Origin: Meconema thalassinum
Lineage: Eukaryota; Arthropoda; Insecta; Orthoptera; Tettigoniidae
NCBI GenBank assembly: GCA_946902985.2
Contig: OX336390.1
Span: 527,700,861 to 527,764,860, forward strand
Length of the DNA stretch: 64,000 nt
Direction: 5' to 3'
The notes beneath the pieces are model-generated. The model did not search any database and had not been told where the DNA came from. It saw nothing but the letters and a program-made list of their open reading frames with translations. The position numbers and the translations under genes were made by a program. This document shows positions 21,832-32,128 of the stretch, one piece after another. The stretch's first letter is position 1; every line of letters begins with the position of its first letter.

Positions 21832-23643
21832 ATGGGGGATGAGAAAGAAAGACAGATGAGGTTACGTAGTGGTCATCAACTGGAGAATGATGATACGAGC
21901 AGTATGTCGAGTGATGGTAGTACCGGGGTAGCGGAGGTAAATCCCGATACTGAAACAGGGAGTGTAGGCGGCCAACCAGAATTAAAAACTTTACTTCTCG
22001 AGTTCATGTATCAGAACAAAGTTAGTAGTGATGCTTTAAATGCAAAATTAGAACAGAATAATGCAAAATTAGAACAAAACAGTAGGGAAAATAAAGAAAG
22101 TACAGAAGCTTTAAATGCAAAATTAGAACAGAATAATGCAAAATTAGAACAAAACAGTAAGGAAAATAGAGAGAGTACTGAAACTTTAAATGCTAAATTA
22201 GAACAAAACAGTAGGGAAATGAGTGACAAATTCGAACTGATTAGAGGTGAGATCAGGGGGGTGATGGAAGAAAAGGCTAAAGAGATTATTGCAGATGTAG
22301 ACAGAAAATTAGGAAAAGTACAGGAGGAGTTGGAAATTAGAATCAGTACACAGGCTGAAAATTTAAAAGAACTAGTGCAACTGGAAACACAGCAGGTCAA
22401 AAAGCAATTGGGGGGAGAAATTGACAAAATTCAGGTAGCTACTAAAGAGGTTAAGGAACAGCTGGGGGGTAGAATTGAGAAAGTCCACTCACAAATAGTT
22501 GCAGAAGTAAATTATTTAAGAGAGAGTAATAGGGAAAGCATTAGCAAGATTGAGGAGAAACAAGCAAAGCTATATGATAAAGTAGAAGAATCAGAAGGAA
22601 ACATTAAATTAACAGTAAACAGTATTGAGAGGAAGGCTGAGGAGAAAATCGCAGAATTAGAATTAAAATTAAAAGCTAGGATCAGGCAAGAAAATAGTCA
22701 GAATAGGCCAGTTTTTGTGAATAGCACACACAGGGAGGTAGAACTGGGTAAGTTCAGCAATCGACAGGGGTGCCCAATGGAGTTCATGAACACTATAGAA
22801 AATAAATTCGGGGAGAGGTTGGAAAATGGTAGTATTGAGTGGTGCCAGGTAGTTGAAATTTTACAACAAGTGTTTGTGGGGGAAACGAGGAATTGGTTTG
22901 CTGTCTACAGAGACAAGTTTACTGATATCAATGATTTTAAAATGAAATTCTGTGAAAAGTTCTGGAATGAGGTTATTCAGTCGCAGCATCGTGAGGGAGT
23001 AGTGTGTGGTAAATATAACCCTAAAGGAAGCTCCACCATGACCGAATACTTTTTAGGGCAGGTATTAGTGTGTAAATATCTGGATGGCTTGAAGGAGGAA
23101 AGTGATGTGGTAAGGTTGCTACTTAGGCACTTTCCCTATAGGATCAAGGAGGCTGCTTGTATCCAGAATGTAAAGACAATATCACAAGTAGAAAATTTGT
23201 TAAGCACATTTGATGCACTAGGGAGAGGGGGTTATGAGGACAATTTCAATCGGAACCAGGGTAATAATAATAATAGACCTAATGAAGCCAGGCATCAGGA
23301 AGTTCAAGGGAACGGTGGCGAAGGGGCCAACGCTCAAAATAGAAATAATAATAATCAGCTAAATCAGAACAGAGGAAATGGCTATGGTAATCAGTATCAA
23401 GGGAGGAACAATGATTACAGGGGAAATCAAGGGAGAAACGATGATTTCAGGGGAAATCAAGGGAGAAATTATAATGACAATAATTACAACCAGAATAGGG
23501 GTCAAGGAAGAGGACAGCCTAGTGGTAGTAATATACAGCCAAACAATGACAACACAGCCCAGAACAACCAGACTAGTTCAGTAGTTAGTAGTACTACGGC
23601 CAGCTGTAGCGGTTCTTTAAACGCGAACCAGGCTGCGAAGTAA
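21832..23643 (+). CDS. Gag-like structural protein of the gypsy element, intact
   Basis: 603 codons from the ATG at 21832 (MGDEKERQMRLRSG) to TAA at 23641-23643. The frame is open further upstream into the LTR, but this ATG lies after the primer site and gives a plausible start. An acidic/Ser-rich N-terminus is followed by a long charged, coiled-coil-like region (about residues 50-300) that contains 25-residue repeats. A globular, capsid-like part follows (WCQVVEILQQVFVGETRNWF, about residues 340-460). The tail is very rich in Asn, Gly, Arg and Gln (GNQGRNDDFRGNQGRN) and has no CCHC zinc knuckle; it may bind RNA through its RG-rich character. Gag would package the RNA into particles. It is the only undamaged frame in the element. 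The heptamer just before the stop suggests Gag-Pol is made by frameshifting. Confidence 0.85.
   Translation: MGDEKERQMRLRSGHQLENDDTSSMSSDGSTGVAEVNPDTETGSVGGQPELKTLLLEFMYQNKVSSDALNAKLEQNNAKLEQNSRENKESTEALNAKLEQNNAKLEQNSKENRESTETLNAKLEQNSREMSDKFELIRGEIRGVMEEKAKEIIADVDRKLGKVQEELEIRISTQAENLKELVQLETQQVKKQLGGEIDKIQVATKEVKEQLGGRIEKVHSQIVAEVNYLRESNRESISKIEEKQAKLYDKVEESEGNIKLTVNSIERKAEEKIAELELKLKARIRQENSQNRPVFVNSTHREVELGKFSNRQGCPMEFMNTIENKFGERLENGSIEWCQVVEILQQVFVGETRNWFAVYRDKFTDINDFKMKFCEKFWNEVIQSQHREGVVCGKYNPKGSSTMTEYFLGQVLVCKYLDGLKEESDVVRLLLRHFPYRIKEAACIQNVKTISQVENLLSTFDALGRGGYEDNFNRNQGNNNNRPNEARHQEVQGNGGEGANAQNRNNNNQLNQNRGNGYGNQYQGRNNDYRGNQGRNDDFRGNQGRNYNDNNYNQNRGQGRGQPSGSNIQPNNDNTAQNNQTSSVVSSTTASCSGSLNANQAAK
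22033..22215 (+). repeat. 75-bp in-frame repeats in gag
   Basis: Units 22033-22107 and 22108-22182, plus a partial third to 22215, encode a 25-residue unit beginning ALNAKLEQNNAKLEQNS. Each unit itself contains a duplicated NAKLEQN. Unit changes keep the frame, consistent with a length-variable coiled coil. Confidence 0.9.
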
Positions 23644-24299
23644 GGTCAGAATCTCAGTCTGTAGCATGCCCTGTCCATACAATTATACAGGAACCCTATG
23701 ACCTAAATGTAAGAAATGAATTATTACATGAACTAAATGATGAAGGTATTATTCAGGAAGTGGTTAGTAAGAGCCCCATAGTTAAATTTAACGTGTCCGA
23801 GGCGTATACAGATGTTTTAATTGATAGTGGTTGTATGAAGAGTTGCATAAGTAGTGCATTTTATGATAAAATGAAAGGAACTGGAGTAAATTTTGAGGAG
23901 ATGCCAATTAAAAGCACTTTTGTTATCACAGCTGTTGGGAAGAGGTCTAAAGTAATTTCTAAGCAAGTTTTAGTAGACATTAAAATTAATAATCATGTAG
24001 AGAAGCAGATTTGCCTTGTAATTCCAAATTAAGTATTCAGTGTTATCTTGGGTTCAGAGTGGCTAAGTAGAGTGTCTGGTAACTTATGTTATGATGTAGG
24101 GAGTTTGAAATTAAAATGGGGAGATTCTGAAGTAGAAGTAGCGTTCAATGACCATATTCAGAGGAGTAGTATTGTAGGTGTGATTTGTACTTTAAATGAG
24201 ATATCGCCAGCCGTAGAGCGGGGTTCTCCATGTTTTGTGGGCAGTGTGATTACGAACGGAAGGACTCGTTACGTGATGCTGCATTTCAGGGAAATATAG
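23610..24299 (+). pseudogene. Pol N-terminus with aspartic protease, one nonsense codon
   Basis: The frame reached by the -1 shift. It runs through VRNELLHELNDEGIIQEV, then the retropepsin active site VLIDSGCMKSCIS near residue 70, and ends in QICLVIPN at a TAA (24030-24032). The same frame continues VFSVILGSEWLSRVSG to 24299, where gypsy proteases have the conserved ILG(S/D)xWL segment. So a single nonsense codon splits the protease just before its C-terminal strand. The protease would mature Gag-Pol; here it should be truncated. Confidence 0.8.
23616..23622 (+). promoter_or_regulatory. -1 ribosomal frameshift heptamer TTTAAAC
   Basis: In the gag frame the codons are TCT TTA AAC, so the heptamer is correctly phased as X XXY YYZ. 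Slipping back one base moves ribosomes into the pol frame, which is open from 23610 and overlaps gag up to its stop at 23641. This is a canonical eukaryotic -1 site. I did not identify the downstream stem or pseudoknot. Confidence 0.8.
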
Positions 24300-25051
24300 A
24301 GGATGAACAGTGTGTTCGGCTCTATGATGTGTTATGGTGTAATAGGAGAGTTTTTGAGGATCGCATTGGTATGACCAATTGCTATACACATTCATTGAAC
24401 GTTATTGATAGGTCAGTATTCACAGGACATAGATATCCTGTACCTTTCGCTTATCAGAGTGCAGTTGAGGCACAAATTAATCAGATGCTTGAAGATGGGA
24501 TTATTGAGCACTCGAACAGTCCATATGTTAATTCTTTGATCACGGTACCCAAGACCGACGGCACTGTTCGTATTTGTTTAGACGCTCGTTTGGTTAACAG
24601 TAGAATTAGTTCAGATCAGCTGAAATCTATGTCAATAGAGGAATTAATGCAAACATTTGAGGGGAAGAAGTATTTCACTTGTGTAGATTTGAGTTCCAGT
24701 TTTTGGCAAGTGCCACTTATGTACGAAGATAGACCATTTACAGCTTTTAGTCATAAATATAATCTTTATCAATTTTGTAGAACACCTTATGGGTTAAAGA
24801 GTAGTTCCGCTGCTTTAATTAGGGCTTTAAACATCGCATTAGGGGATGACACAGGAGAGTTTGTAACCATTTACATAGGTGATATGGTAATTAGTTCACG
24901 CAGTTTTGAGGAGCATCTAGGTCATTTAGATATAGTTTTTCAGAAGTTAGATCAGGCAGGGTTCACTTTGAAGCTGTCTAAGTCGTCATTCTGTCAGTCA
25001 GAAGTGACATTTTTAGGTCATAGAGTGTCGAGTAGAGGTGTGACACCATAG
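24230..25051 (+). pseudogene. Reverse transcriptase, catalytic box altered
   Basis: A frame change between about 24200 and 24300 leads into the RT: FAYQSAVEAQINQMLEDGII, SPYVNSLITVPKTDGTVRIC, VDLSSSFWQVPL and TPYGLKSSSAAL are the standard gypsy RT landmarks in order. The catalytic YxDD box reads TIYIGDMVISS, with Gly in place of the first Asp, which should abolish polymerisation. The frame stops at 25049-25051 right after FLGHRVSSRGVTP, where intact elements continue into the connection and RNase H domains. This copy cannot support its own reverse transcription. Confidence 0.9.
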
Positions 25052-25140
25052 GAAGGTAGGGTTAGCATGTGTGGACAGTAGCAACAGGGCATCGTTACAG
25101 ACACTGAGAAATATGCTAGGTAGAGCAACGTGATGACGTT

Positions 25141-25299
25141 AAGTTGAAGGAGCCACCTGCAATGTTGGAAGCAGGTGACGCAGAAACATTTATAGTTTCC
25201 AAACGTATTGGCAAAACAGCATATGTGCTGGAGAATAGTGAGGGAAACAGATTATACGGGACGTATAATATACATAGTCTACGAAAATATGTGTCATAA
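25141..25299 (+). pseudogene. Integrase C-terminal tail (GPY/F-like), rest of RNase H and integrase deleted
   Basis: The frame KLKEPPAML then FIVSKRIGKTAYVLENSEG and YGTYNIHSLRKYVS, stop at 25297-25299, matches the end of gypsy integrases. Only about 90 bp separate it from the end of RT, so RNase H, the HHCC finger and the DDE core are gone, probably by one internal deletion. Confidence 0.8.
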
Positions 25300-26368
25300 A
25301 GTGAGTGTGTTTAGCTGGCGAGCCAGCCTATCAAATGAGTAAGTGTGGTATCTGGTGCGTGGAGGATCTGGTCTTAAGGCAGGCGTATCGGAAGTCACAC
25401 AGGGGGGTAGTATGTAAGTAAATGAGAGTTTTTAAGGTACAGGGAAATATGACGGGATTGTCGGATGCTGTTGAGCACTAAATTGTCTCGATGCACCAAG
25501 GCCATTTTGGCAGCGCTGATGGGTTCCCATTTATCTCCAAGAGATGGGGGAGCGCTTGTATAGGGCTTGTTAGCTTAAGGCGTCCACGAGATAAAAGATG
25601 GGCCATCAGAATGCGAGACAGTCCTTCATGAAACTCATACATATCAGCACACGTGATTTCTGTTTACGGCCTCGCCATGTAAGATTTGTAAGTGTGTAAT
25701 TTAAGATAATTTGTACAATGGTATTATTTGTGTGAGGAGAAATGGTCTGTGTTGAGAACTAGTATTAAGTAGAATATGGTGTACGGGAACTTAACAAGAC
25801 AGGGCGATTACGGCACAGAAATATTTGGTGTTATATGTAATGCGCATTTACTGTTTTTTTTTTCAGAAGTCAATATTAATTTAATCTACTTTAAAGAGAG
25901 ATTATGTATTATGGTCACGAGGCGCTGCCACAATAGTGTGATCGTGTGCTCAGTGATAAGTGAGATTAAATTTCACCATAAGGAAGGGACCTCCAGTGAA
26001 ATTAGGAAGTTCAATGGTGATATAAATATATCAGAACACCTTCAATGCGTGTGATATGACATCATAAATACATAGTGCTCACACATTAATTATGTCTATT
26101 TCTCCAACATAGAGCAATTTGAGAGGCGGAAATATCCATGGAACACTATTCTATATGTAAAACATTGGACTGGTTGCAAAGTGCAATCCATAGTGACAAC
26201 AAACTTTGACGCAAAGTGCGTGAAGAAAAATTATGAGTGCACATATCTGTAATTTAGGGTGATTTCATTTATGTAATATGTATTTTGGATGGGGTTTATT
26301 AACGTGTCTGGGATAATCGGATAATGGACCGTCGTCACGGTAAATCATCCGATGATCCGAGGCGAATA
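25300..26368 (+). other. Gypsy 3' untranslated region
   Basis: About 1.07 kb between pol and the 3' LTR. A 92-codon frame at 25776-26054 has no known motif and no signal peptide or membrane anchor of an env protein. The bases before the LTR (ATCCGAGGCGAATA) are only weakly purine-rich. Confidence 0.6.
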
Positions 26369-27862
26369 TGTAACGTGTTTTTCGAGGGTTTTTTATGCAA
26401 CTGGCATAAGTCAGTAGGAAGCCATTCTATATTTATTTACGCGGCAAATTGTTCAGCCAAGATAATTTTTCATGTTAATTTATTATTATTATTAATTTAT
26501 TATAATTATTATTAAGATATTTTCGGAGCATTTTATAAAAATTATAAGCATACAGATAGGTTTTCTATGTCTTAGAAAACGCTAACAAACAAATTATTAC
26601 GAACGACGATATCATAGAAAATTATCTGATTACGGAATTTTACGGAGTTTTGTCAGTTAGGGTATTTGAGAGACATGACTCGCTGGGAATTCTAATACAA
26701 GGTGATTCCTGTCGAGAAGCATGACGCAATCTTGGGTCGCATCGTCAAGAAGAGGCGAATTGTTGAAACGGAAAACGACTTCTCCCTCTCGCCCGCGGAG
26801 TGTAATGAACCGGAGGAGGGGAAGTGGCGGCGTGCTCAGCCAATCAGCGGAGACAACGTAAGCTGGAAGTTGAGACTGGAGTGGGGGAGCCAACAGGTGG
26901 ATATATAGCGTTCGACGCGCCGTGAAACGAGGACTATCTGTGAAATACTTGACGAGTGTGGATATACGCGGGAGTCGCTCCGATGTTCCGTGGGACGTGG
27001 ACAATCTGTGTAGAACTTGCAGTGTACGGTCGCAAGTGCGTGACGCTCCGATGTTCAGTGGAGTTAGCGACGAACTTTTGTAAAACGTAACCAGTGCGGT
27101 TTTACGAGAGTTTGGGTCCGATGTACGGACCATAGAATTATCTAATCTACCAGAATATCATCAAATTTCGACGGAGATGACGACGTCCAGGAGACTGTGG
27201 GAAGCACACAGCATCATCAAGAACGAGGGAAATGCTTTGGCAATTTCCAGGGGTAAGCGCTAATGACGCAGAAATACGCAATCTCTCATTTTTCTTTGTT
27301 TTATATTTCATAATTCAGTAACTTCATAGCTTGGAAATAAGAGTAAAATCAATTTATCAGACTCCGTTTTCACGTAATTTTCTATCGGTAATATTCAAAT
27401 CACAACGCTCCAATTTAAATTTTATACTTATTATTATTATTAATTTTGCTATACTTGTTTTATATAATAAATTCATTTCTTTTACAATGCAATCTTTGCT
27501 TTCAGTAGGTAGCATTAGATATAGACCAATTCCTTCTCCTGATACAATTGTTTGTTGGGTTAATGATCAAATCATACCACGATCTGAGTGAATAGAGTCT
27601 TGAATGTGTTCTGCCAGTGCTAGACGTTGTTAAATACAAATTTAGATTTCAACATTGCATTGAGGTCTTGGCGCCCATTAAAACAACATAGCTTAGGCAA
27701 AGGTAAACAGTTACATTTCTCTCCCAACAGTGTGGGCTAGCGAAACTATTACATTTGTACGCTCAACGTGGAGCAAAGTAAATACCGTTTCACTTGTCAT
27801 CCCAGCCTAAGCCAGACCATTACATTTGTCGCTACCAACTTGGGGCACTAATTACTGCTACA
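26369..27862 (+). repeat. 3' LTR
   Basis: Same length and ends as the 5' LTR with two differences noticed. Followed by CTAG, the right TSD. Confidence 0.97.
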
Positions 27863-27866
27863 CTAG

Positions 27867-28611
27867 GTATCATTGATATCTGGTGGCGAAAGTTGGAACT
27901 ACTTGCAATTGAACGGAACTTGTAGCTCACCCTTTAGGGTGTCCACTGGAAGCAGCTACAGACTCAGGCGAGCCGAACATGTCCTCGGACACTCCCGGCA
28001 CTAAAAGCCATACGATAAATAGATAAATAAATAAGGTGCGTAACAGCAGAGGCGTCAGTATACCTTACTTCAAGTTCCGGTGAATCTACCCCCAACCCCG
28101 ATCCTAATGATTACAGCTACACACACTATTACTACAGGTACATTCACCATAGAAACACTTCATCACTTACTGTTCAAGAAAGTGTGTGCCGAAAAACCTG
28201 ATACCAAACCACAAAAAGCAGCGCTTGGGTGCAGTAATGTACTGACATTTCTGCAGCTGTCTCGGGCGTGAGACGTGGGTTACTCACTCGCCTGTTCTAC
28301 GGTCAGCATTTTCTCACTGGCGAAGAGCTCAAGACGAATGTCACACGCTGGTTTAATTCCCAGGCGGCTGACTTCTACGGCACAGGAATATAAAAGATGA
28401 TCCCATTATATGACAGGTGTCTCAATTTTGGTGGTGATTATGTCGAGAAACAGCTAAAACGTTGCTGTACCTGGTGCCAATAAAGTTTTTCATGCAACTA
28501 TGTTTTCCTTTTATTTAAACAATAAGGAAATTTCATTCTGGGTGGGTCTCGAACCCACATGGCTGTATCAAGGTGATATTACATTTAAATTAGATATCAT
28601 GTAATCATTAC
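27867..28611. other. SINE-like pieces
   Basis: 27880-28035 ends GGCACTAAAAGCCATACGAT followed by AAATA-type repeats, a common SINE/LINE tail form. Near 28540-28562 the minus strand shows a B-box-like GGGTTCGAGACCC. No gene seen. Confidence 0.45.
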
Positions 28612-28980
28612 ACCATACCTGCCAAGTTTTCCGGGAAGGTTTCCGGATTTTTGGGGTGTTTTCCGGTTGTTCGGATTAACATAGTTTTTTTTCCGGATTT
28701 TCAACTCCCTAGCTTTTTTCCGTTCTCTGCATCCAAATCGCATTTCAGTTTTGATTTTCGATAATGGCTTCTATTCAGAAATGCGAGTGTTTAAATTTGA
28801 CTGAAAATCGACTGATAAGACTCAGGGTGTCTACCGGTAACGAAAAGTTACGAAAAAGTAGCTAATTTTATAAAGGTAACGAACAGTAGCTAATTCTTAT
28901 GTCTGGATAGTTGTAGGTTACGAAAATCGCCGAGGTCTGTTAAAATCATTTAAACCCGCACCGCTAGGCTCGCAGATGCG

Positions 28981-30034
28981 ATGAAGCGAGTTTCACGCAA
29001 GCGGCGCCGATTGCGTAAGCTATATTTCCCCGTGCAAGACCTCAAGGAAATGCATACTGAGGATACCTTCAGTGGTACTGTATACATCGGTTCAACGTTT
29101 ATTTTCGGCATCAAGAAGAGTTCAGTTTTGTGTGAAATATTTTTCTGTATTAATCGGAAACCTGACTTTTGGCGAGACGTTTATTCGAGATAACTTTCGA
29201 AACTCAACAGAAACCCTCATTTCTGATATTGGCCTCTAAATTTGTATGTCTCAAATTGAAGTCCAGAAATAACGCGAAATAATTTATTGTCGCAATCTTG
29301 CGAAATGATACCGTTTGAAAAATAATCGCAAAAATGCTTCGAAATACATAGACTATATTTTAAAAATATATCCGTCTAGTGAATTTGCGACATCAAGTGT
29401 GGTTAATTCGAAATTCGGTTATATGTTTTATTTTCCTTCGATCTATGATTCCATTGGATATATAATCTAGCCGTTTATCTCGAAACTTGTATAATTTGAA
29501 TTCGAAAGAAAATGTGCCCTCTTGTCGGAACATTCGTGCAATCCTCTCTGAATAATTCATAATAACCGATACCTACTTCGAACGTTTATCCTTCAAAGTC
29601 ACATCCTCAAGACGGCCGGCTGACAGCACGACATGCCTGCGGGAGTCTCGTCAAACGGACCACGATCGACGCCAGTTGTGTAGAATTATAAAACCCGTGC
29701 CCGGCCGCGAACTTGTGTCCCCGAGGACTGCGGGAATCTCGGCGCCGATCATACAACATGTCCATAACTGCTCGTGAATTTTAACTATGCCCAACCTCGA
29801 GCTCGCCTCCGCCATTCTGCCAAGACAGATAGACAGGCAGACAATCGTTGAACGGCCGGATGCAGTCCGATTGCATGATATCGCGTTCTCATTGTGCAAC
29901 CGCGAGGACAACGTGAATCTCGTAAAACGACCGAGAGCGACAGCGATTGCGATACATCGCGATATTTCTCCGCATTCAATGACGAGTGCAACTGGATTCT
30001 TGTCAAATGCCGATGCTGGTGCCGATTGCGTAGT
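28981..30034 (+). repeat. Degenerate repeat units inside the transposon
   Basis: The phrases GGCGCCGAT, TCTCGTCAAACGGAC, CGCGGGGA/GAGGAC and ATCGCGATATTTCT recur at loose spacing of roughly 85-110 bp, always in the same order, as in an old tandem array. They continue at 32680-32900. Confidence 0.5.
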
Positions 30035-30541
30035 AATAATTTACCATTATATAAATAATTCATGCTTTTGGGCTAATGCCGTGTGTATTTTTAATTTGAA
30101 CCATACGTTTCGGAGAAACCTTGCCTCCTTTTTCAATGGAAATAAACAATGTGGCCATAGAAAGTAAATCAATGAGATTACAAAAAATATAGATAAATTC
30201 CTCTGTTCGTCACCAGAGAGCAGCTGCCAGAAATTACTGTATGGTCCATGATGGAACGGCGGACAGATTAGTAAGTAACGAGAAGGTAAAGGGGGCGGTG
30301 TGGAAATATAGAAACTCCTCGAAGAATGAGGAGGGGGGAGGGGGGAGGGTTAGATGGATATATAGGGAAACATAAACAAAAGGGAAGTGTATCTGAACGA
30401 TACCTAACGTCATACAGTCAACGGCGAAAAAACAGATGGAAACTCCCCAGTGACGAAAAAAGGAGATCAAATCCAGGCTCTGAGCCCTAGAGGGAAAATG
30501 TACAATTTTAAATATGTGAAGAACAGAGAGACTGAGAGGAA

Positions 30542-31114
30542 CTATCTCCCTAGATCCTTAATAACTGGTAGCCAAGTGTCACTTAGCTGATATCCAGTGT
30601 CTCTGTTAAAATTATTGGGATTTTTACGAATTTCAACTGCCTCCCTTATAATTCTAGACCAGTTGTGCTTAACAAGGGCAAGCGCATGAGCATCCTTGAA
30701 ACAAACATCGTGCCCTGAAGACAGGGCATGTTCAGCTATAGCTGATTTGTCAGGTTGGTTTAGACGGATGTTCCTTTGATGCTCTTTGATGCGAGTTGCA
30801 ATGGACCGTTTTGTTTGTCCAATGTAGACTTTTCCGCAAGTACATGGGACTTCATACACCCCAGGTTGTAGTGATGGGGACAATTTATCTTTGTTTGATG
30901 CTAAACGTTGACCAATTTTCGTCATAGTGCCGAAAACCGTTTTTATCTTGTGTTTGCGGAGAATCTTAGCAACGCGGTCAGTGGTGTTGTGAATATAAGG
31001 GAGGTAAGCAGTTCCTCTCACGTCGGAGCTCTGAGAAGGTTGTCTATCCCTCCTTCTGGGATGTAGGGACCTATATATAGTGGATTCATTATAGCCATTA
31101 CCCTTAAAGATGGT
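30542..31114 (-). pseudogene. Penelope C-terminal (GIY-YIG) coding region, inverted arm
   Basis: On the minus strand this encodes TIFKGNGYNESTIYRSLHP through the GIY-YIG endonuclease block (GVYEVPCTCGKVYIGQTK) to a stop at 30542. It looks identical to the end of the plus-strand frame at 31556-32128. The reverse transcriptase is absent from this arm: upstream of 31114 the frame runs into the antisense of the spacer, so the open frame to 31288 is accidental there. Confidence 0.9.
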
Positions 31115-32128
31115 GTGGCCATGGGAAGTCCACTCTCGCCTGTCGTGGCAAATTTTTTCATGGAACATTTTGAGGGGGAGGCTATATCTTCGGCGTCTTT
31201 CAAACCTGTGATTTGGTGGAGGTATGTGGATGATACGTTCGTGGTGTGGGAGGAGGGTTCTGAGAAACTGAACCACTTTCTGAACCACCTAAATCAGCTG
31301 CATCCTTCAATCCACTTCACAATGGAGCTAGAGTCGGGTGGATGCTTACCTTTTTTGGATGTTCTTGTGAGGAGGAAGGTGGATGGCTCCATGGGGCACA
31401 GCGTCTACCGTAAGCCAACTCACACTAACCGGTATTTACATGCGGACTCCCACCATCACCCAGCACAAAAACAAGGAATTATAACAACTCTAGCCAAAAG
31501 AGCGGAACGTATTTGTGAGGCATCAACTCTTCAGGATGAGTTACATGCCTTACAAACCATCTTTAAGGGTAATGGCTATAATGAATCCACTATATATAGG
31601 TCCCTACATCCCAGAAGGAGGGATAGACAACCTTCTCAGAGCTCCGACGTGAGAGGAACTGCTTACCTCCCTTATATTCACAACACCACTGACCGCGTTG
31701 CTAAGATTCTCCGCAAACACAAGATAAAAACGGTTTTCGGCACTATGACGAAAATTGGTCAACGTTTAGCATCAAACAAAGATAAATTGTCCCCATCACT
31801 ACAACCTGGGGTGTATGAAGTCCCATGTACTTGCGGAAAAGTCTACATTGGACAAACAAAACGGTCCATTGCAACTCGCATCAAAGAGCATCAAAGGAAC
31901 ATCCGTCTAAACCAACCTGACAAATCAGCTATAGCTGAACATGCCCTGTCTTCAGGGCACGATGTTTGTTTCAAGGATGCTCATGCGCTTGCCCTTGTTA
32001 AGCACAACTGGTCTAGAATTATAAGGGAGGCAGTTGAAATTCGTAAAAATCCCAATAATTTTAACAGAGACACTGGATATCAGCTAAGTGACACTTGGCT
32101 ACCAGTTATTAAGGATCTAGGGAGATAG
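31115..32128 (+). CDS. Penelope reverse transcriptase (partial) plus GIY-YIG endonuclease
   Basis: 337 codons, uninterrupted. The N-terminal part is the C-terminal third of a Penelope-type RT: GVAMGSPLSPVVANFFMEHF at the start, the catalytic box WWRYVDDTFVVW near residues 34-45, and FLDVLVRRK near residue 80. The middle has NRYLHADSHHHPAQKQGI, a common Penelope linker. The C-terminal domain is a GIY-YIG nuclease (GVYEVPCTCGKVYIGQTK with ATRIKEHQRNIR, residues about 220-250), thought to nick the target. The coding start is lost because the element is 5'-truncated at the inversion junction; the initiation codon used here is only formal. The undamaged frame implies a recent insertion. Ends in KDLGR at TAG. 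Confidence 0.92.
   Translation: MAMGSPLSPVVANFFMEHFEGEAISSASFKPVIWWRYVDDTFVVWEEGSEKLNHFLNHLNQLHPSIHFTMELESGGCLPFLDVLVRRKVDGSMGHSVYRKPTHTNRYLHADSHHHPAQKQGIITTLAKRAERICEASTLQDELHALQTIFKGNGYNESTIYRSLHPRRRDRQPSQSSDVRGTAYLPYIHNTTDRVAKILRKHKIKTVFGTMTKIGQRLASNKDKLSPSLQPGVYEVPCTCGKVYIGQTKRSIATRIKEHQRNIRLNQPDKSAIAEHALSSGHDVCFKDAHALALVKHNWSRIIREAVEIRKNPNNFNRDTGYQLSDTWLPVIKDLGR

Larger units (their letters stand above)
20227..27862 (+). mobile_element. Ty3/gypsy LTR retrotransposon, young LTRs, internally deleted pol
   Basis: Two direct 1494-bp LTRs (20227-21720 and 26369-27862) begin TGTAACGTG and end TGCTACA, and are flanked by CTAG (20223-20226 and 27863-27866), a 4-bp TSD. I find two base differences between the LTRs (near 20572 and 21345), so insertion is recent. 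The internal 4.6 kb holds a tRNA-Lys-type primer site, an intact gag, a -1 frameshift heptamer, a protease followed by an in-frame stop, a reverse transcriptase with an altered catalytic box, and only the tail of integrase. RNase H and the integrase core are missing. No env-like frame and no clear polypurine tract seen. Confidence 0.95.

Noticed and set aside
25776..26054. env-like gene in the gypsy element
   Set aside because: 92 codons, no signal peptide, furin site or membrane anchor visible.
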